64,000 nt of DNA from Pseudomonas sp. NFACC02 (GCF_900110765.1 NZ_FOEO01000015.1:1-64000), one strand, 5' to 3'. Shown: positions 46,958 through 59,711, numbered from the stretch's first letter. Notes: generated by a model from the letters alone, not told the origin. Numbers and translations are program-made.

Positions 46958-47359
46958 TTATTCCTCCGAACCGTCTTGCTTGGCAGCGGATTCGTGCTGA
47001 CCGTCTTCAGCCACGGCGCGCTCGATCAGCGCGGACAAATGCGCACCACGGGCAACGCTTTCGTCATAGTGGAAGTGCAACTGAGGCACGCTGCGCAGTT
47101 TCATTTCACGTGCCAACTGCATGCGCAGAAAGCCTGCTGCGGCGTTGAGCACCTTGATCGATTGCTTGATGTCTTCAGCGCTGTCTTCACCCATCACGGT
47201 GATATAGACCTTGGCGTGGCCCACGTCACGGCTGACGTCGACGGCGGTGATCGTGACCAGGCCCACGCGGGGGTCCTTGACTTCGCGACGGATCAGTTGA
47301 GCCAGCTCTCGCTGCATCTGATCGCCGATACGCTGGGTACGGCTGTATTCTTTTGCCAT
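46958..47359 (-). CDS. rbfA: ribosome-binding factor A
   Basis: A 133-residue KH-like 30S maturation factor needed for 16S 5' processing and cold growth. [40 protein letters not shown] and [15 protein letters not shown] are family hallmarks; the C-terminal tail ([12 protein letters not shown]) is acidic and probably disordered. It lies between infB and truB as in other proteobacteria. Confidence 0.98.
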   Translation of the reverse strand: MAKEYSRTQRIGDQMQRELAQLIRREVKDPRVGLVTITAVDVSRDVGHAKVYITVMGEDSAEDIKQSIKVLNAAAGFLRMQLAREMKLRSVPQLHFHYDESVARGAHLSALIERAVAEDGQHESAAKQDGSEE

Positions 47360-47412
47360 GTCTTGTTACCTGTCACCTACGGCATAAAAAGCCGTACGGT
47401 CTGAAAGCGGCA

Positions 47413-47446
47413 AACGCCCGGCCTGGCAGAAGCCGGACCGGGCGTT
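47413..47446. other. stable hairpin between infB and rbfA
   Basis: AACGCCCGG and CCGGGCGTT pair perfectly around 16 nt that can extend the stem. It is not followed by a T-run on the minus strand, so it is not a simple terminator. It could be an mRNA processing or partial attenuation site in the operon. Confidence 0.6.
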
Positions 47447-47516
47447 GCGTTTAGAGTCCATGACTGGCGCTGGGCATTTGCATGCGACGACAACCATGAC
47501 TCCTGAGGCTCGCGAT

Positions 47517-50048
47517 TTAGAGGCTGCGAGCCACTTGGACCTTCTCGAAGACTTCGATCTTGTCACCGACCTTGACGTCGTTGTAGCTCTTGACGCCGAT
47601 ACCGCACTCCATGCCGGCACGTACTTCGGACGCGTCATCCTTGAAGCGGCGCAGGGATTCCAGCTCGCCTTCGAAGATAACGATGTCTTCACGCAGTACA
47701 CGGATCGGACGGTTACGGAACACAACACCTTCGATGACCATGCAACCGGCGATCGCACCGAATTTCGGCGAGCGGAACACGTCACGCACTTCGGCGATAC
47801 CCAGGATGTTCTCCCGGACGTCGCTGCCAAGCATACCGGTGAGGGCTTTCTTGACGTCTTCGATGATGTCGTAGATGACGTTGTAGTAACGCATGTCCAG
47901 ACCTTCCTGCTCGACGATCTTGCGCGCGCCAGCATCGGCACGCACGTTGAAGCCGAACAGTACAGCGTTGGAAGCCAGCGCCAGGTTGGCATCGCTTTCG
48001 GTGATACCACCGACGCCGCCGCCCACTACACGCACCTGTACTTCGTCGTTGCCCAGGCCATTCAAAGCGCCCTGCAGCGCTTCCAGAGATCCACGGACAT
48101 CGGACTTGAGGACGATGTTGAGCGTCTTCTTCTCTTCCTGACCCATGTTCTCGAAGATGTTTTCCAGCTTGCCGGCGTGAGCACGGGCCAGCTTGACCTC
48201 ACGGAACTTGCCTTGACGGAACAGCGCCACTTCACGGGCTTTCTTCTCGTCGGCTACCACGCTCATCTCGTCGCCAGCGTCCGGCGTGCCGTCCAGGCCG
48301 AGAATCTCGACAGGGATGGATGGACCGGCTTCCTTGATGGGCTTGCCGTTCTCGTCGAGCATGGCGCGAACGCGACCGTAGTTCGAACCGACCAGCACCA
48401 TGTCGCCCTGACGCAGCGTACCGTCCTGAACCAGAACCGTCGCAACAGGACCACGTCCCTTGTCCAGACGCGATTCAACCACGACACCACGGCCCGGTGC
48501 CGATGGCGTAGCAACCAGCTCCAGAACCTCGGCTTGCAGCAGAACGGCTTCAAGCAGCTCGTCGACACCGGTACCGACTTTCGCCGACACAGGAACGAAT
48601 GGGGTATCACCACCCCAATCTTCGGACGTTACGCCATGAACCGACAGTTCACTGCGGATGCGATCCATGTCGGCGCCCGGCTTGTCGATCTTGTTCACGG
48701 CGACGACCAGCGGAACACCGGCTGCCTGTGCGTGCTGCACGGCTTCGATGGTCTGCGGCATCACGCCGTCGTCAGCAGCGACGACCAGAATCACGATGTC
48801 GGTCGCCTTGGCACCACGAGCACGCATTGCGGTAAACGCAGCGTGGCCCGGGGTGTCGAGGAAGGTCACCATGCCACGATCGGTTTCGACGTGGTAAGCA
48901 CCGATGTGCTGGGTGATGCCACCGGCTTCGCCCGCAGCCACCTTGGCACGACGGATGTAGTCGAGCAGCGAGGTCTTACCATGGTCAACGTGACCCATGA
49001 CGGTCACGACCGGCGCACGAGGAACCGTCTCACCTTCGAACTTCAGCGACTCGGCCAGGGAATCTTCCAGGGCGGTATCGCTGACCAGGGTCACTTTGTG
49101 GCCCAGCTCTTCAGCGACCAGCTGGGCAGTTTCCTGATCCAGAACCTGGTTGATGGTGGCCGGAGTGCCCAGCTTGAACATGAACTTGATGATTTCAGCG
49201 GCTTTGACCGACATCTGCTGGGCGAGATCGCCCACAGTGATGGTTTCACCGATCTTCACCTCACGAACCACAGGACCGGTAGGGTTCTGGAAGCCGTGAG
49301 CGTTACGTTTCTTCAGCTTGGCCTTGCCACGACCGCCGCGACGGAAACCATCGCTTTCTTCGTCGGTGGTGCGTGGAGCAACGCGTGGAGCCGGCGCTTT
49401 TTCCTTGACCGAAGCACGATGTGGAGCGTTCTTGCGCTCGCCATCGCCACTGCCGCGACGATTGTTGTCGTCGTTGCGTGGTTTGTCAGGACGACGCTGC
49501 TCGTCTTTCTTGCGAACGTCGGCCACCGGAGCCGGCGCTGCAGCGGCGACGTCTACAACAGGCTCGGACACCGATTGTGCCACCGGCTCCGGTGCAGGCG
49601 CTGCTACCGCTTCAGCGACTTGCGGAGCAGGAGCAGGCTGACGGCGCGCTTCTTCTTCGGCACGCTGACGGGCTTCTTCTTCAGCCTTTTGACGAGCGGC
49701 ATTTTCTACCGCACGGCGTTCTTCCTGCTCGCGTTTGCGCTCGGCTTCAATTTCTTCCGGGCTGCGCTGGACGAAGACTTTCTTCTTGCGCACTTCAACG
49801 CTGATGCTCTTGCTGCCAGCAACACGCAGCGTACTGGTGGTTTTACGCTGCAAAGTGATCTTGCGCGGTTCTTCCACCTTCGCCTTGTGACCGCTTTTCA
49901 GGTGCGTCAACAGGGCTTGTTTTTCGTTATCGGTCACAACTTGCTCGGCGGCGGTGTGCGGCAGACCTGCCTCACGCATCTGCTGTAACAGGCGCTCTAC
50001 CGGTGTGTCGACCGTTTTGGCCAGTTCTTTCACCGTGACTTGCGTCAT
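47517..50048 (-). CDS. infB: translation initiation factor IF-2
   Basis: An 843-residue GTPase that brings fMet-tRNA to the 30S subunit. An N-terminal IF2 helical motif ([19 protein letters not shown]) is followed by a long charged Ala/Glu/Arg-rich linker (about residues 95-250). The GTPase has GHVDHGKT (about 351-358), DTPGH (about 398) and NKID (about 451); domains C1/C2 end at the C-terminus. The size fits Pseudomonas IF-2. It follows nusA after 27 nt in the rimP-nusA-infB operon. Confidence 0.99.
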   Translation of the reverse strand: MTQVTVKELAKTVDTPVERLLQQMREAGLPHTAAEQVVTDNEKQALLTHLKSGHKAKVEEPRKITLQRKTTSTLRVAGSKSISVEVRKKKVFVQRSPEEIEAERKREQEERRAVENAARQKAEEEARQRAEEEARRQPAPAPQVAEAVAAPAPEPVAQSVSEPVVDVAAAAPAPVADVRKKDEQRRPDKPRNDDNNRRGSGDGERKNAPHRASVKEKAPAPRVAPRTTDEESDGFRRGGRGKAKLKKRNAHGFQNPTGPVVREVKIGETITVGDLAQQMSVKAAEIIKFMFKLGTPATINQVLDQETAQLVAEELGHKVTLVSDTALEDSLAESLKFEGETVPRAPVVTVMGHVDHGKTSLLDYIRRAKVAAGEAGGITQHIGAYHVETDRGMVTFLDTPGHAAFTAMRARGAKATDIVILVVAADDGVMPQTIEAVQHAQAAGVPLVVAVNKIDKPGADMDRIRSELSVHGVTSEDWGGDTPFVPVSAKVGTGVDELLEAVLLQAEVLELVATPSAPGRGVVVESRLDKGRGPVATVLVQDGTLRQGDMVLVGSNYGRVRAMLDENGKPIKEAGPSIPVEILGLDGTPDAGDEMSVVADEKKAREVALFRQGKFREVKLARAHAGKLENIFENMGQEEKKTLNIVLKSDVRGSLEALQGALNGLGNDEVQVRVVGGGVGGITESDANLALASNAVLFGFNVRADAGARKIVEQEGLDMRYYNVIYDIIEDVKKALTGMLGSDVRENILGIAEVRDVFRSPKFGAIAGCMVIEGVVFRNRPIRVLREDIVIFEGELESLRRFKDDASEVRAGMECGIGVKSYNDVKVGDKIEVFEKVQVARSL

Positions 50049-50075
50049 GCACTTCTCTCCTCAGGCCGCATTTAC

Positions 50076-51557
50076 TTACTCGAACCAATGGGCTCGGGCG
50101 GCCATGATCAACTTGCCGGCACGATCATCGTCAATGCCGTCGATGTCGAGCAGATCGTCAATAGACTGCTCGGCCAGGTCTTCGCGGGTAATTACGCCGC
50201 GCACCGCCAGTTCCATCGCCAAATCCTTGTCCATACCCTCAAGCGAGAGCAGGTCTTCGGCCGGATGGGCGTCTGCCAGCTTTTCCTCAGTAGCGATGGC
50301 TTTAGTCAACAAGCGATCCTTGGCACGAGCGCGAAGCTCGTTGACGATGTCTTCGTCAAAGCCGTCGATGTTGAGCATTTCTTCCAACGGTACGTAGGCA
50401 ATCTCTTCCAGGCTGGTGAAGCCTTCGTCCACCAGTACCTGAGCAAGTTCTTCGTCGACTTCCAGCTCGTCGATGAAGTTGCGCAGGATGTCACCGGTTT
50501 CCGCTTGCTGCTTGGCCTGGATGTCCGATTCAGTCATCACGTTCAGGGTCCAGCCAGTCAACTGGCTCGCCAGACGCACGTTCTGACCGCCGCGACCAAT
50601 CGCCTGGGCCAGATTGTCTGCGCCTACAGCGATGTCCATGGCGTGGGCGTCTTCATCAACGATGATCGCTGCCACTTCGGCAGGCGACATGGCGTTGATG
50701 ACGAACTGTGCCGGGTTGTCGTCCCACAGCACGATATCCACACGCTCGCCGCCCAACTCGCCGGAAACTGCCTGGACACGCGAACCGCGCATGCCGATGC
50801 AAGCGCCTTGCGGGTCAATGCGTTTGTCCTTGGAGCGAACTGCGATTTTTGCACGCGAACCAGGATCACGAGAGGCAGCCATCACCTCGATGAGACCTTC
50901 GGCAATTTCCGGAACTTCAATCCGGAACAGCTCGATCAGCATCTCTGGCGCAGTACGCGACAGGATCAGCTGAGGACCACGGTTTTCCGTGCGGATCTCT
51001 TTGAGCAATGCACGGACGCGGACACCGACACGGAAAGTCTCCCGGGAAATGATGTCTTCACGCGCCAGCAAAGCCTCGGCATTGTTACCCAAGTCGACGA
51101 TGACATTGTCACGTGTAACTTTTTTAACAGTACCGGAAATGATTTCGCCCAGACGCTCACGATAAGCGTCTACGACTTGAGCGCGCTCGGCTTCACGGAC
51201 TTTCTGCACAATGACTTGCTTGGCAGTCTGAGCCGCGATACGGCCGAACTCGATGGATTCGATTTTCTCTTCTACAACGTCGCCAACCTTGGCGCCCGGG
51301 TGCGTTTGCGCAACCTTGCTAGGCCAGGTTTCGATCGCCGGATCGTCAAGATCTTCTTCTTCGACAACCGTCCAGCGACGGAACGTCTCGTAAGCGCCCG
51401 TGTGGCGATTGATTTCCACACGAAGGTCAACTTCGTCTTCGAAACGCTTTTTAGTGGCCGTGGCCAAAGCAATTTCAAGCGCCTCAAAAATCACGCTGGC
51501 CGGTACGCCTTTTTCATTCGATACCGACTCAACAACCAGCAGTACTTCTTTGCTCAT
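50076..51557 (-). CDS. nusA: transcription termination/antitermination protein NusA
   Basis: A 493-residue RNA polymerase cofactor. The N-terminal RNAP-binding domain starts [17 protein letters not shown]; the S1 domain is at about residues 135-200 ([20 protein letters not shown]), then two KH domains ([20 protein letters not shown], and [16 protein letters not shown]) and two C-terminal acidic helical repeats ([28 protein letters not shown]). ATG 51557 is chosen because it begins with the conserved MSKEVLL; the frame is open to 51578. Confidence 0.99.
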   Translation of the reverse strand: MSKEVLLVVESVSNEKGVPASVIFEALEIALATATKKRFEDEVDLRVEINRHTGAYETFRRWTVVEEEDLDDPAIETWPSKVAQTHPGAKVGDVVEEKIESIEFGRIAAQTAKQVIVQKVREAERAQVVDAYRERLGEIISGTVKKVTRDNVIVDLGNNAEALLAREDIISRETFRVGVRVRALLKEIRTENRGPQLILSRTAPEMLIELFRIEVPEIAEGLIEVMAASRDPGSRAKIAVRSKDKRIDPQGACIGMRGSRVQAVSGELGGERVDIVLWDDNPAQFVINAMSPAEVAAIIVDEDAHAMDIAVGADNLAQAIGRGGQNVRLASQLTGWTLNVMTESDIQAKQQAETGDILRNFIDELEVDEELAQVLVDEGFTSLEEIAYVPLEEMLNIDGFDEDIVNELRARAKDRLLTKAIATEEKLADAHPAEDLLSLEGMDKDLAMELAVRGVITREDLAEQSIDDLLDIDGIDDDRAGKLIMAARAHWFE

Positions 51558-51604
51558 CGTACGCCTCGCCTTTCGCAAGCCATTGGATCCGCGGGATCCG
51601 CGTC

Positions 51605-52081
51605 TCAGTCAAACGTGGGAATAATGTTGGCTTTGTCGATCAGATCGATCGGCAACAGGTATTCGTGATCTTCCACTTGCACCACGACATCCTGCTCCTC
51701 CACCCCGCGGAGAAGGCCTTGAAAGTTGCGCCGCCCTTCGAAGGGCGAACGCAGCTTTATCTTCACTTGTTCCCCGGCAAACGAGGCAAACTGTTCAATC
51801 GTGAACAGTGGGCGTTCCATGCCAGGAGAAGAAACTTCGAGCGTGTATTCGGTGCTGATCGGATCTTCTACGTCCAGAACACCGCTGATCTGGCGGCTGA
51901 CAATGGCACAATCGTCCACCAGCACGCCGCCCTCTTTATCGATATAAACGCGCAACAGTGAGTGACGGCCCTGGGCCGAAAACTCGATACCCCAGCATTC
52001 ATAGCCAAGGGCCACGACCACCGGGGCCAACAAGGCCTGCAACTGTTCTAGCTTGCTCGACACCTGAACCCCCTCGTGCAT
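51605..52081 (-). CDS. rimP: ribosome maturation factor RimP
   Basis: A 158-residue 30S maturation factor. The N-terminal domain has [17 protein letters not shown] and [17 protein letters not shown]; the C-terminal SH3-like domain has [20 protein letters not shown] and [14 protein letters not shown]. The start is uncertain among the ATG at 52081 and a GTG a few codons later (VSSKLEQLQ). It is the first gene of the nusA-infB operon, just after the initiator tRNA gene. Confidence 0.98.
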   Translation of the reverse strand: MHEGVQVSSKLEQLQALLAPVVVALGYECWGIEFSAQGRHSLLRVYIDKEGGVLVDDCAIVSRQISGVLDVEDPISTEYTLEVSSPGMERPLFTIEQFASFAGEQVKIKLRSPFEGRRNFQGLLRGVEEQDVVVQVEDHEYLLPIDLIDKANIIPTFD

Positions 52082-52161
52082 GCTGTGCAAATAAAAAATG
52101 GGCAAAGCGCCCATCATGAAAAACGCCGTTGAACAGCGGCGTAATAAAGTGTCCAGCTAAC

Positions 52162-52183
52162 AAAAAGCCCCTGAAAAGGGGCT
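52162..52183 (-). terminator. terminator downstream of the initiator tRNA gene
   Basis: AGCCCC / GGGGCT with a 6-nt loop, followed on the minus strand by TTTTTGTTAG, 10 nt after the tRNA 3' end. It separates the tRNA transcript from the rimP-nusA-infB operon. Confidence 0.85.
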
Positions 52184-52193
52184 CCGCTAAAAC

Positions 52194-52270
<77 letters not shown>

Positions 52271-52338
52271 ACAAAGCTGGGGCGGAAGTATACGACTGAT
52301 CCCGATTTGGGTCAATCCGACACATCCACCTACAAGAA

Positions 52339-52356
52339 AGCCCGCTACTGCGGGCT
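52339..52356 (-). terminator. terminator downstream of the leucine tRNA gene
   Basis: AGCCCGC / GCGGGCT with a 4-nt loop; on the minus strand the stem is followed by TTCTTGT, about 13 nt after the tRNA 3' end. Confidence 0.75.
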
Positions 52357-52368
52357 GACTTGTTTAAT

Positions 52369-52454
52369 TGGTACCGAGAAGGGGACTCGAACCCCTACAC
52401 CCTATGGGCACAACCACCTCAAGGTTGCGTGTCTACCAATTCCACCACCTCGGC
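52369..52454 (-). tRNA. tRNA-Leu (GAG)
   Basis: An 86-nt class II tRNA with a long variable arm and encoded CCA. The anticodon GAG is at 52418-52420, in the loop TTGAGGT. The start GCCGAGGTGG and T arm GGGGTTCGAGTCCCC are typical. It lies between secG and the initiator tRNA, the usual Pseudomonas order. Confidence 0.97.
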
Positions 52455-52498
52455 ATTACAACTCTTTTTGCAGTCCGAACTCGACTGCGAATCCTGTG

Positions 52499-53642
<1,144 letters not shown>

Positions 53643-53708
53643 GCTGTACCTCGTCGGTCAAAGTGGGCGCAGATGTTACCCAACAGTTTCAACACTGGCA
53701 AGCCGAAA

Positions 53709-55052
53709 TCAGGCGCAAACTTCAGCAACCAGTTTTGCGAGTTCATCGGCGTAGCCGGCAACCAGTGTTTCGTCCTCACCCTCGACCATCACACGCACCA
53801 GCGGCTCGGTGCCGGACTTGCGCAGCAGCACGCGACCTCGGCCCCCCATCGCCGCCGTCACACGCTCACACGCCTCCTTGACTGCCGGGTGCTGGACCGG
53901 GTCCACACCTCCTCCCTCAAAGCGCACGTTAACCAGTACCTGTGGGCACTTTCTCAGCCCCTGACGAGACTCCGCCAGGCTCTGCCCCGAGCGCTTGAGC
54001 GCCAGAAGCACCTGCAGCGCGGCGATGATCGCATCGCCCGTGGTGGTGTGCTGGAAGCAGACGACATGACCCGAATTCTCACCCCCGACCTGCCAGTTGC
54101 GTTCCAGCAATTCGGCAATGACGTAGCGATCACCGACGTTGGCCCGCACGAAAGGAATGTTCAGGTCGGCAAGCGCCAGTTCAAGACCCAGGTTGCTCAT
54201 CAGCGTGCCCACGACACCGCCCTGCAAGCGGCCACGCTCATGCAGGTCCCGAGCGATGACATAGATCAACTCATCCCCGTCGACGATCGCTCCGGTGTGA
54301 TCAACCATCAGCACGCGGTCACCATCACCATCGAAGCCAATACCCAGATCGGCCTTCTCGGCAACGACAGCCGCCTGAAGAGCGCCCATGTGGGTCGAAC
54401 CGCAGTTGTCGTTGATGTTCAACCCATTGGGCGCAGCCGACAGCACCGTCACCTGCGCACCCAGTTCACGGAAGACGTTTGGCGCCACTTTGTAGGTCGC
54501 GCCATGGGCACAATCGACCACAATCTTGAGCCCTGCAAAACTGGTGCTGGTCGGCACACTGCTTTTGCAGAATTCAATGTAACGGCCGGCCGCATCGTTG
54601 ATACGGGAGACCTTGCCCAACTGCTCCGACTCGGCGACCGTCATCGGTGTGTCGAGCAACTCCTCGATCATCATCTCGACTTCATCAGGCAGCTTGGTGC
54701 CTTGCCCCGAGAAGAACTTGATGCCGTTATCGTGATGCGGGTTATGCGACGCACTGATCACGATGCCCGCTTGCGCGTGGAAGGTGCGAGTCAGGTAAGC
54801 GATCGCAGGTGTGGGCATTGGACCGAGCAACATGACGTCAGCACCGGCTGCGGACAAGCCGGCCTCGAGCGCAGACTCGAACATGTAACCCGAAATGCGG
54901 GTGTCCTTGCCCACCAGGATGCGGCACGCCCCCATCTTGCGAAAGGCCATGCCGGCAGCCCATCCCAGCCTGAGCATGAAATCAGGCGTGATGGGGAACT
55001 GGCCTACGCGACCGCGAATGCCGTCAGTTCCGAAATATTTCTTGGTACTCAT
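53709..55052 (-). CDS. glmM: phosphoglucosamine mutase
   Basis: A 447-residue enzyme converting glucosamine 6-phosphate to glucosamine 1-phosphate for UDP-GlcNAc synthesis. The N-terminus is [12 protein letters not shown]; the phosphoserine loop is [16 protein letters not shown] (Ser about residue 102); the metal loop is [13 protein letters not shown] (about 240); the C-terminal phosphate-binding loop is [17 protein letters not shown]. It follows folP after 15 nt. Confidence 0.99.
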   Translation of the reverse strand: MSTKKYFGTDGIRGRVGQFPITPDFMLRLGWAAGMAFRKMGACRILVGKDTRISGYMFESALEAGLSAAGADVMLLGPMPTPAIAYLTRTFHAQAGIVISASHNPHHDNGIKFFSGQGTKLPDEVEMMIEELLDTPMTVAESEQLGKVSRINDAAGRYIEFCKSSVPTSTSFAGLKIVVDCAHGATYKVAPNVFRELGAQVTVLSAAPNGLNINDNCGSTHMGALQAAVVAEKADLGIGFDGDGDRVLMVDHTGAIVDGDELIYVIARDLHERGRLQGGVVGTLMSNLGLELALADLNIPFVRANVGDRYVIAELLERNWQVGGENSGHVVCFQHTTTGDAIIAALQVLLALKRSGQSLAESRQGLRKCPQVLVNVRFEGGGVDPVQHPAVKEACERVTAAMGGRGRVLLRKSGTEPLVRVMVEGEDETLVAGYADELAKLVAEVCA

Positions 55053-55067
55053 GGGTGCTCCAGATTC

Positions 55068-55919
55068 TTATTCTGCCGACTCAACAGCGGCAATCATGCG
55101 GACGACATCGACGGTTTCCGGGACATCGTGCACACGCAAAATTCTCGCGCCCTTGGTAATGGCCATACCGGCCAGGGCGAGCGCTCCGTAAAGCCGTTGA
55201 TCCACAGGCTTATCCAGCACCTTGCCGATCATACTCTTGCGAGAGACGCCTACCAGCAACGGCCGCCCCAATTCATGCAGGACTTCCATGTGCTTGAACA
55301 GACTCAAATTGTGTTCGAGCGTCTTGCCAAACCCGAAACCGGGATCGAGGATGATCTGCTCCCGGGCAATGCCGGCGGCAACGCAAGCGTTTATGCGCTC
55401 CCTGAGGAACGAGCTGACTTCGCCGAGAAGGTCGTCGTATCGAGGATCGCTCTGCATGTCCGTCGGCTCGCCACGCATGTGCATCAGACACACCGGCAAC
55501 CCGGTCGCCACCGCCGCATCCAGAGCACCGTCACGCTGCAACGAGCGCACATCGTTGATCAAGCCTGCGCCAAGGCGCGCCGTCTCACGAATGACCGCAG
55601 GCGTTGAGGTGTCCACCGAAATAATGACATCCAGCTCACGACTGATCGCTTCGACAATGGGTGCAACGCGCTCCAGCTCTTCGACCGGCGAAACCGTACG
55701 AGCGCCAGGGCGCGTGGACTCCCCTCCGACATCGATCAGGGTAGCGCCCGCGCTCACCATGGCTTCAGCGTGACGCAACGCCAGATCGCGCTGGGCGAAA
55801 CGACCGCCATCAGAAAACGAATCGGGGGTGACATTGAGAATTCCCATGACGTGCGTCCGGGATAAATCAAGAACCCGGTTGCCGCAAGGCAACCGGGTTG
55901 GGTACAGCGCAGAAGTCAT
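55068..55919 (-). CDS. folP: dihydropteroate synthase
   Basis: A 283-residue enzyme joining p-aminobenzoate to the pterin diphosphate in folate synthesis; the sulfonamide target. Landmarks are VMGILNVTPDSFSDGG (about residues 24-39), DVGGESTRPGA (about 62), IISVDTSTPAVI, LINDVRSL, LDPGFGFGKTLEHN, and VGVSRKSMIG. ATG 55919 lies 8 nt after the ftsH stop. Codons 7-16 coincide with a perfect 12-bp hairpin (see the separate entry). Confidence 0.98.
   Translation of the reverse strand: MTSALYPTRLPCGNRVLDLSRTHVMGILNVTPDSFSDGGRFAQRDLALRHAEAMVSAGATLIDVGGESTRPGARTVSPVEELERVAPIVEAISRELDVIISVDTSTPAVIRETARLGAGLINDVRSLQRDGALDAAVATGLPVCLMHMRGEPTDMQSDPRYDDLLGEVSSFLRERINACVAAGIAREQIILDPGFGFGKTLEHNLSLFKHMEVLHELGRPLLVGVSRKSMIGKVLDKPVDQRLYGALALAGMAITKGARILRVHDVPETVDVVRMIAAVESAE
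55872..55899 (-). terminator. terminator-like hairpin within the 5' end of folP
   Basis: AACCCGGTTGCC and GGCAACCGGGTT pair over 12 bp around a 4-nt loop. On the minus strand the stem is followed by CTTGATTTAT. It starts about 29 nt after the ftsH stop but lies inside folP codons, so it could act as an ftsH terminator or attenuator between the two genes. Confidence 0.65.
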
Positions 55920-55927
55920 GTCAGGCC

Positions 55928-57838
55928 TTAGTGGTCAGCAGCGGGGCCGCCGATCGGAGTTTCAGGGCGTGGACCCACTGGAGCGGTAGGGGTGCCGGAA
56001 GCACCAGAGCCACCTTCCCAGTCACGCGGCTCGCGAGGCGTGCGACCCGCCATGATGTCGTCGATCTGCTCAGCATCAATGGTTTCGTACTTCATCAGCG
56101 CATCCGCCATCGCGTCCAGCTTGTCGCGATTGTCCGTCAGAATCTGCTTGGCGGTGCCATAGCACTGATCAATGATGCTGCGCACTTCGGAGTCGATCAT
56201 ACGAGCGGTGTCGGCCGACAGGCTGGCGTTCTGACCGCCACCGCCACGACCCAGATAACCGCCGTCTTCATCTTCCGAGTACATCAACGGACCCAGCTTC
56301 TCGGACAGGCCCCACTTGGTGACCATGTTCCGGGCAATCTGACTGGCCCGCATGATGTCGTTGGATGCACCGGTGGTAACACCGTCGAAGCCCAACGTCA
56401 TCTCTTCAGCGATACGACCGCCGTAAAGCGAACAGATCTGACTGATCAGCGCGCGCTTGGACAGGCTGTAACGATCTTCCTCGGGAAGGAACATCGTCAC
56501 ACCCAGCGCACGACCACGAGGAATGATCGAAACCTTGTAGACCGGATCATGCTCGGGCACCACACGACCGACGATGGCGTGCCCCGCCTCGTGGTAAGCC
56601 GTGTTCTGCTTCTCTTTCTCGGACATGACCATGGATTTGCGCTCGGCGCCCATCATGATCTTGTCTTTGGCCAGTTCGAATTCCTTCATTTCAACGATGC
56701 GCTTACCGACACGGGCGGCAAACAGCGAGGCCTCGTTGACCAGGTTCGCCAGATCTGCACCGGAGAAACCCGGCGTACCACGCGCGATGACCGCCGGGTT
56801 GACATCGTCACCCATTGGCACCTTGCGCATGTGGACCTTGAGAATCTGTTCACGACCACGGATGTCTGGCAGACCGACCACGACCTGACGGTCGAAACGA
56901 CCTGGACGCAGCAATGCAGGGTCCAGGACATCAGGCCGGTTGGTCGCCGCAATGACGATGATGCCGTCATTCATCTCAAAGCCGTCCATCTCCACCAGCA
57001 ACTGGTTGAGGGTCTGCTCGCGCTCATCGTGACCGCCGCCCATACCGGCGCCACGGTGACGACCTACCGCATCGATTTCGTCGATGAAGATGATGCAAGG
57101 CGCATGTTTCTTGGCTTGTTCGAACATGTCACGAACCCGGCTCGCACCGACGCCCACGAACATCTCGACAAAGTCAGAACCGGAAATAGTGAAAAAAGGC
57201 ACCTTCGCTTCACCGGCAATGGCCTTGGCCAGCAAGGTCTTACCAGTACCCGGAGGGCCGACCATCAATACGCCGCGCGGAATACGACCGCCCAGGCGCT
57301 GGAATTTACCGGGATCACGAAGAAACTCTACGAGCTCGCCCACTTCTTCCTTGGCTTCGTCACAACCTGCAACGTCGGCCAGCGTGGTCTTGACCTGATC
57401 TTCGGAGAGCAGGCGCGCCTTGCTCTTGCCGAAACTCATCGGCCCGCCTTTACCTCCGGCGCCCCCTTGCATCTGGCGCATGAAGAACATGAAGACCGCA
57501 ATAATGACCAGGATCGGGAAGCTGGCAACCAGCAACTGTGTCCAGATACTTTGCTGTTCAGGCTGCTTGCCTTCGATCACAACGTGATTGTCGACCAGAT
57601 CACCGATCAGGCCGTTGTCCTGGATCGCCGGACGAATGGTCTTGAAGGTATCGCCGTCGCTGCGTTTACCCGTGATGACGTAGCCGTCAACGGCAACTTT
57701 CTCGACCTTGCCATCCTTGACCTGCTGGATGAACTCGGAGTAGTTGAGGGTCTGCGGCTCGTTCGGGCTGGAGAAGTTGTTCATCACCGTCACAAGGACC
57801 GCGGCGATGATCAACCACAGGATCAAATTCTTTGCCAT
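55928..57838 (-). CDS. ftsH: ATP-dependent zinc metalloprotease FtsH
   Basis: A 636-residue hexameric inner-membrane AAA+ protease that degrades membrane and short-lived cytosolic proteins. Two helices (about residues 4-22 and 101-121) flank a periplasmic domain. Walker A GPPGTGKT is at about 192-199, Walker B FIDEID, the SRH arginines follow, and the zinc motif HEAGH is at about 414-418. The C-terminus is Gly/Pro-rich. ATG 57838 gives the standard start; an upstream in-frame ATG is at 57847. It follows rlmE, as in E. coli. Confidence 0.99.
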   Translation of the reverse strand: MAKNLILWLIIAAVLVTVMNNFSSPNEPQTLNYSEFIQQVKDGKVEKVAVDGYVITGKRSDGDTFKTIRPAIQDNGLIGDLVDNHVVIEGKQPEQQSIWTQLLVASFPILVIIAVFMFFMRQMQGGAGGKGGPMSFGKSKARLLSEDQVKTTLADVAGCDEAKEEVGELVEFLRDPGKFQRLGGRIPRGVLMVGPPGTGKTLLAKAIAGEAKVPFFTISGSDFVEMFVGVGASRVRDMFEQAKKHAPCIIFIDEIDAVGRHRGAGMGGGHDEREQTLNQLLVEMDGFEMNDGIIVIAATNRPDVLDPALLRPGRFDRQVVVGLPDIRGREQILKVHMRKVPMGDDVNPAVIARGTPGFSGADLANLVNEASLFAARVGKRIVEMKEFELAKDKIMMGAERKSMVMSEKEKQNTAYHEAGHAIVGRVVPEHDPVYKVSIIPRGRALGVTMFLPEEDRYSLSKRALISQICSLYGGRIAEEMTLGFDGVTTGASNDIMRASQIARNMVTKWGLSEKLGPLMYSEDEDGGYLGRGGGGQNASLSADTARMIDSEVRSIIDQCYGTAKQILTDNRDKLDAMADALMKYETIDAEQIDDIMAGRTPREPRDWEGGSGASGTPTAPVGPRPETPIGGPAADH

Positions 57839-58025
57839 ATCGTTCAATTAGCTACCCTCTGAAGCAAGCTCCACGCTGGAGCGTGCCTCGCATGATATTC
57901 ACCGGCCTAACTTACTACAGATCCTACAGGCGTGGCAGGCGGCGTCTGTAACCCTTTGTGAAACTTTGACTACACGATGTTCGTTACGCTTCATGAATAA
58001 AGCCATTTAAAAAAAGCTATGGCCT

Positions 58026-58676
58026 TCACTCAATATCGCCCGGGGCTTCATAACCGCCTTTGAAACCACGGCCCAGAAGGTACTGCTCGCGAGAGCGGTC
58101 ACGGGAGGACAGAGGCTTGCGCATCTGTACCTTATCGAACATTTTGCGAACGTCCTTGTGGTAGACATCGAAGCCTTCACCCTGGAAGACCTTGATCAAA
58201 AAATCACCACCCGGACGCAGAACCCGACCCGCCAGGTCGAGCGCCAACTCACAGAGGAACATGGCGCGTGGCATATCCACAGCGCTCAATCCACTCATAT
58301 TGGGGGCCATATCGGAAATCACAAGGTCTACTTGAGTATTACCGATCGCTTCGAGGATCTGTTTGAACACCGCGTCCTCGGTGAAATCCCCTTGAATAAA
58401 GGTCACATCGGGGATGCTGTCCATCTCCAGAATGTCGGATGCGATCAGGCGACCTTTACCCCCAATCAGACGACTGGTCACTTGCGACCAGCCTCCCGGG
58501 GCTGCACCGAGGTCAACAACTGTCATCCCGGGCCGAATGATTTTGTCCTTCTCCTGGATCTCCAGAAGCTTGTAACTGGCACGGGAGCGGTAGCCATCTT
58601 TCTGTGCCATTTTGACGTACTTGTCGTCGAAATGTTCTCTCAGCCAGTTATGGCTGCTCTTGGAGCGCTGCGCCAC
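58026..58676 (-). CDS. rlmE: 23S rRNA 2'-O-ribose U2552 methyltransferase
   Basis: A 216-residue SAM-dependent enzyme (FtsJ/RrmJ) methylating U2552 in the peptidyl-transferase A loop. [19 protein letters not shown] precedes the SAM motif [14 protein letters not shown] (about residues 53-66); the catalytic K-D-K-E residues appear in SRASYKL (Lys about 33), [21 protein letters not shown] and the later segment. Divergent from yhbY, with 102 nt between them. Confidence 0.98.
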   Translation of the reverse strand: MAQRSKSSHNWLREHFDDKYVKMAQKDGYRSRASYKLLEIQEKDKIIRPGMTVVDLGAAPGGWSQVTSRLIGGKGRLIASDILEMDSIPDVTFIQGDFTEDAVFKQILEAIGNTQVDLVISDMAPNMSGLSAVDMPRAMFLCELALDLAGRVLRPGGDFLIKVFQGEGFDVYHKDVRKMFDKVQMRKPLSSRDRSREQYLLGRGFKGGYEAPGDIE

Positions 58677-58778
58677 GGGGCACCTCGATGATATGCGTCG
58701 TGATTAACTGGGCGGAGCCACGAGCCCTCGGGTAAAATGGCCGCCAATTTTACAGAATCAGACGAAAAGGGTCAGATT

Positions 58779-59087
58779 ATGCCGCTCACTAACGAGCAGA
58801 AGAAACAGTACAAATCCATTGGACATGACCTGAAGCCGGTCCTGATGGTTGCCGGCAACGGCCTGAGTGAGGGCGTGCTGGCCGAGCTTGATCGCGCGTT
58901 GGTCGATCATGAACTGATCAAGGTTCAGATCAAGCTGGAAGATCGCGACGATCGCCGTGCCGTCATCGAAGAACTGTGCAAACAAGGTCGCGCGGAACTG
59001 GTGCAGACCATCGGCAAGATGGCGCTGATCTACCGCAAGAACCCACAGCCTAACAAACAGCTGTCGAACATTCACCGCTACAAATAA
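58779..59087 (+). CDS. yhbY: RNA-binding CRS1-YhbY (CRM) domain protein
   Basis: A 102-residue single CRM domain that binds pre-50S particles. The start MPLTNEQKKQYKSIGHDLKP and VMVAGNGLSEGVLAELDRAL-like core (here LMVAGNGLSEGVLAELD) and the GKMALIYRKNP end are typical. ATG 58779 follows AGGGTCAG; an upstream ATG at 58737 would lie in the promoter. The gene is transcribed opposite to rlmE, the usual arrangement. Confidence 0.96.
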   Translation: MPLTNEQKKQYKSIGHDLKPVLMVAGNGLSEGVLAELDRALVDHELIKVQIKLEDRDDRRAVIEELCKQGRAELVQTIGKMALIYRKNPQPNKQLSNIHRYK

Positions 59088-59097
59088 GGGTGAACCC

Positions 59098-59126
59098 CGT
59101 CAGGGGCGCCGATTGCGCGCCCTGAC
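59098..59126 (+). other. hairpin after yhbY
   Basis: GTCAGGGGCGC and GCGCGCCCTGAC pair with one bulge, starting 11 nt after the yhbY stop. There is no T-run, so it is a weak intrinsic terminator at best. Bases 59127-59228 between it and greA hold no gene. Confidence 0.5.
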
Positions 59127-59228
59127 CGGAACCCCTGGTCATTAGCAAGAAGCAGCATTTCCGCCACTTCCCACCCAAACCCGCTCGCTGCCGGAAGCCG
59201 CCCTTGGGACGACCTCCGCAGGCACAGA

Positions 59229-59711
59229 TCAGATGTGCTTGACCTCGACAATCTCGTATTCGACCAGACCGCTTGGCGTCTTGATCGCCACGACATCACC
59301 TTCTTCCTTGCCAATAATGGCCCGGGCAATCGGTGCCCCGACAGAAATCTTGCCCTGTTTGATGTTGGCTTCATCTTCGCCCACGATCTGGTAGATCACC
59401 TGTTCGTCGGTTTCAACATTGGCCAACTCTACGGTCGTGCCGAAAATCACCTTGCCCGTGTGAGCGATGCTGGTGACGTCGATCACGACCGAGTTCTGCA
59501 AGCGGCCTTCGATATCACGGATCCGCGCTTCGACCATGCCCTGCTCTTCGCGGGCAGCATGGTACTCGGCGTTTTCCTTGAGGTCGCCGAGTTCACGCGC
59601 TTCACCAATGGCCTGACTCAAGCGCGGACGCTCGACCTTGCTCAGGTGCTGCAGTTCTTCTTCCAGGGCGCGAGCGCCCTGAACGGTCATTGGGTATTTG
59701 GTAATGCTCAT
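59229..59711 (-). CDS. greA: transcription elongation factor GreA
   Basis: A 160-residue factor stimulating transcript cleavage in backtracked RNA polymerase. The N-terminal coiled coil has [20 protein letters not shown] (tip acidic residues at about 41-45), and the C-terminal FKBP-like domain has [22 protein letters not shown] 59711 overlaps the carB stop (ATGA), so it is the last gene of the carAB-greA operon. Confidence 0.99.
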   Translation of the reverse strand: MSITKYPMTVQGARALEEELQHLSKVERPRLSQAIGEARELGDLKENAEYHAAREEQGMVEARIRDIEGRLQNSVVIDVTSIAHTGKVIFGTTVELANVETDEQVIYQIVGEDEANIKQGKISVGAPIARAIIGKEEGDVVAIKTPSGLVEYEIVEVKHI

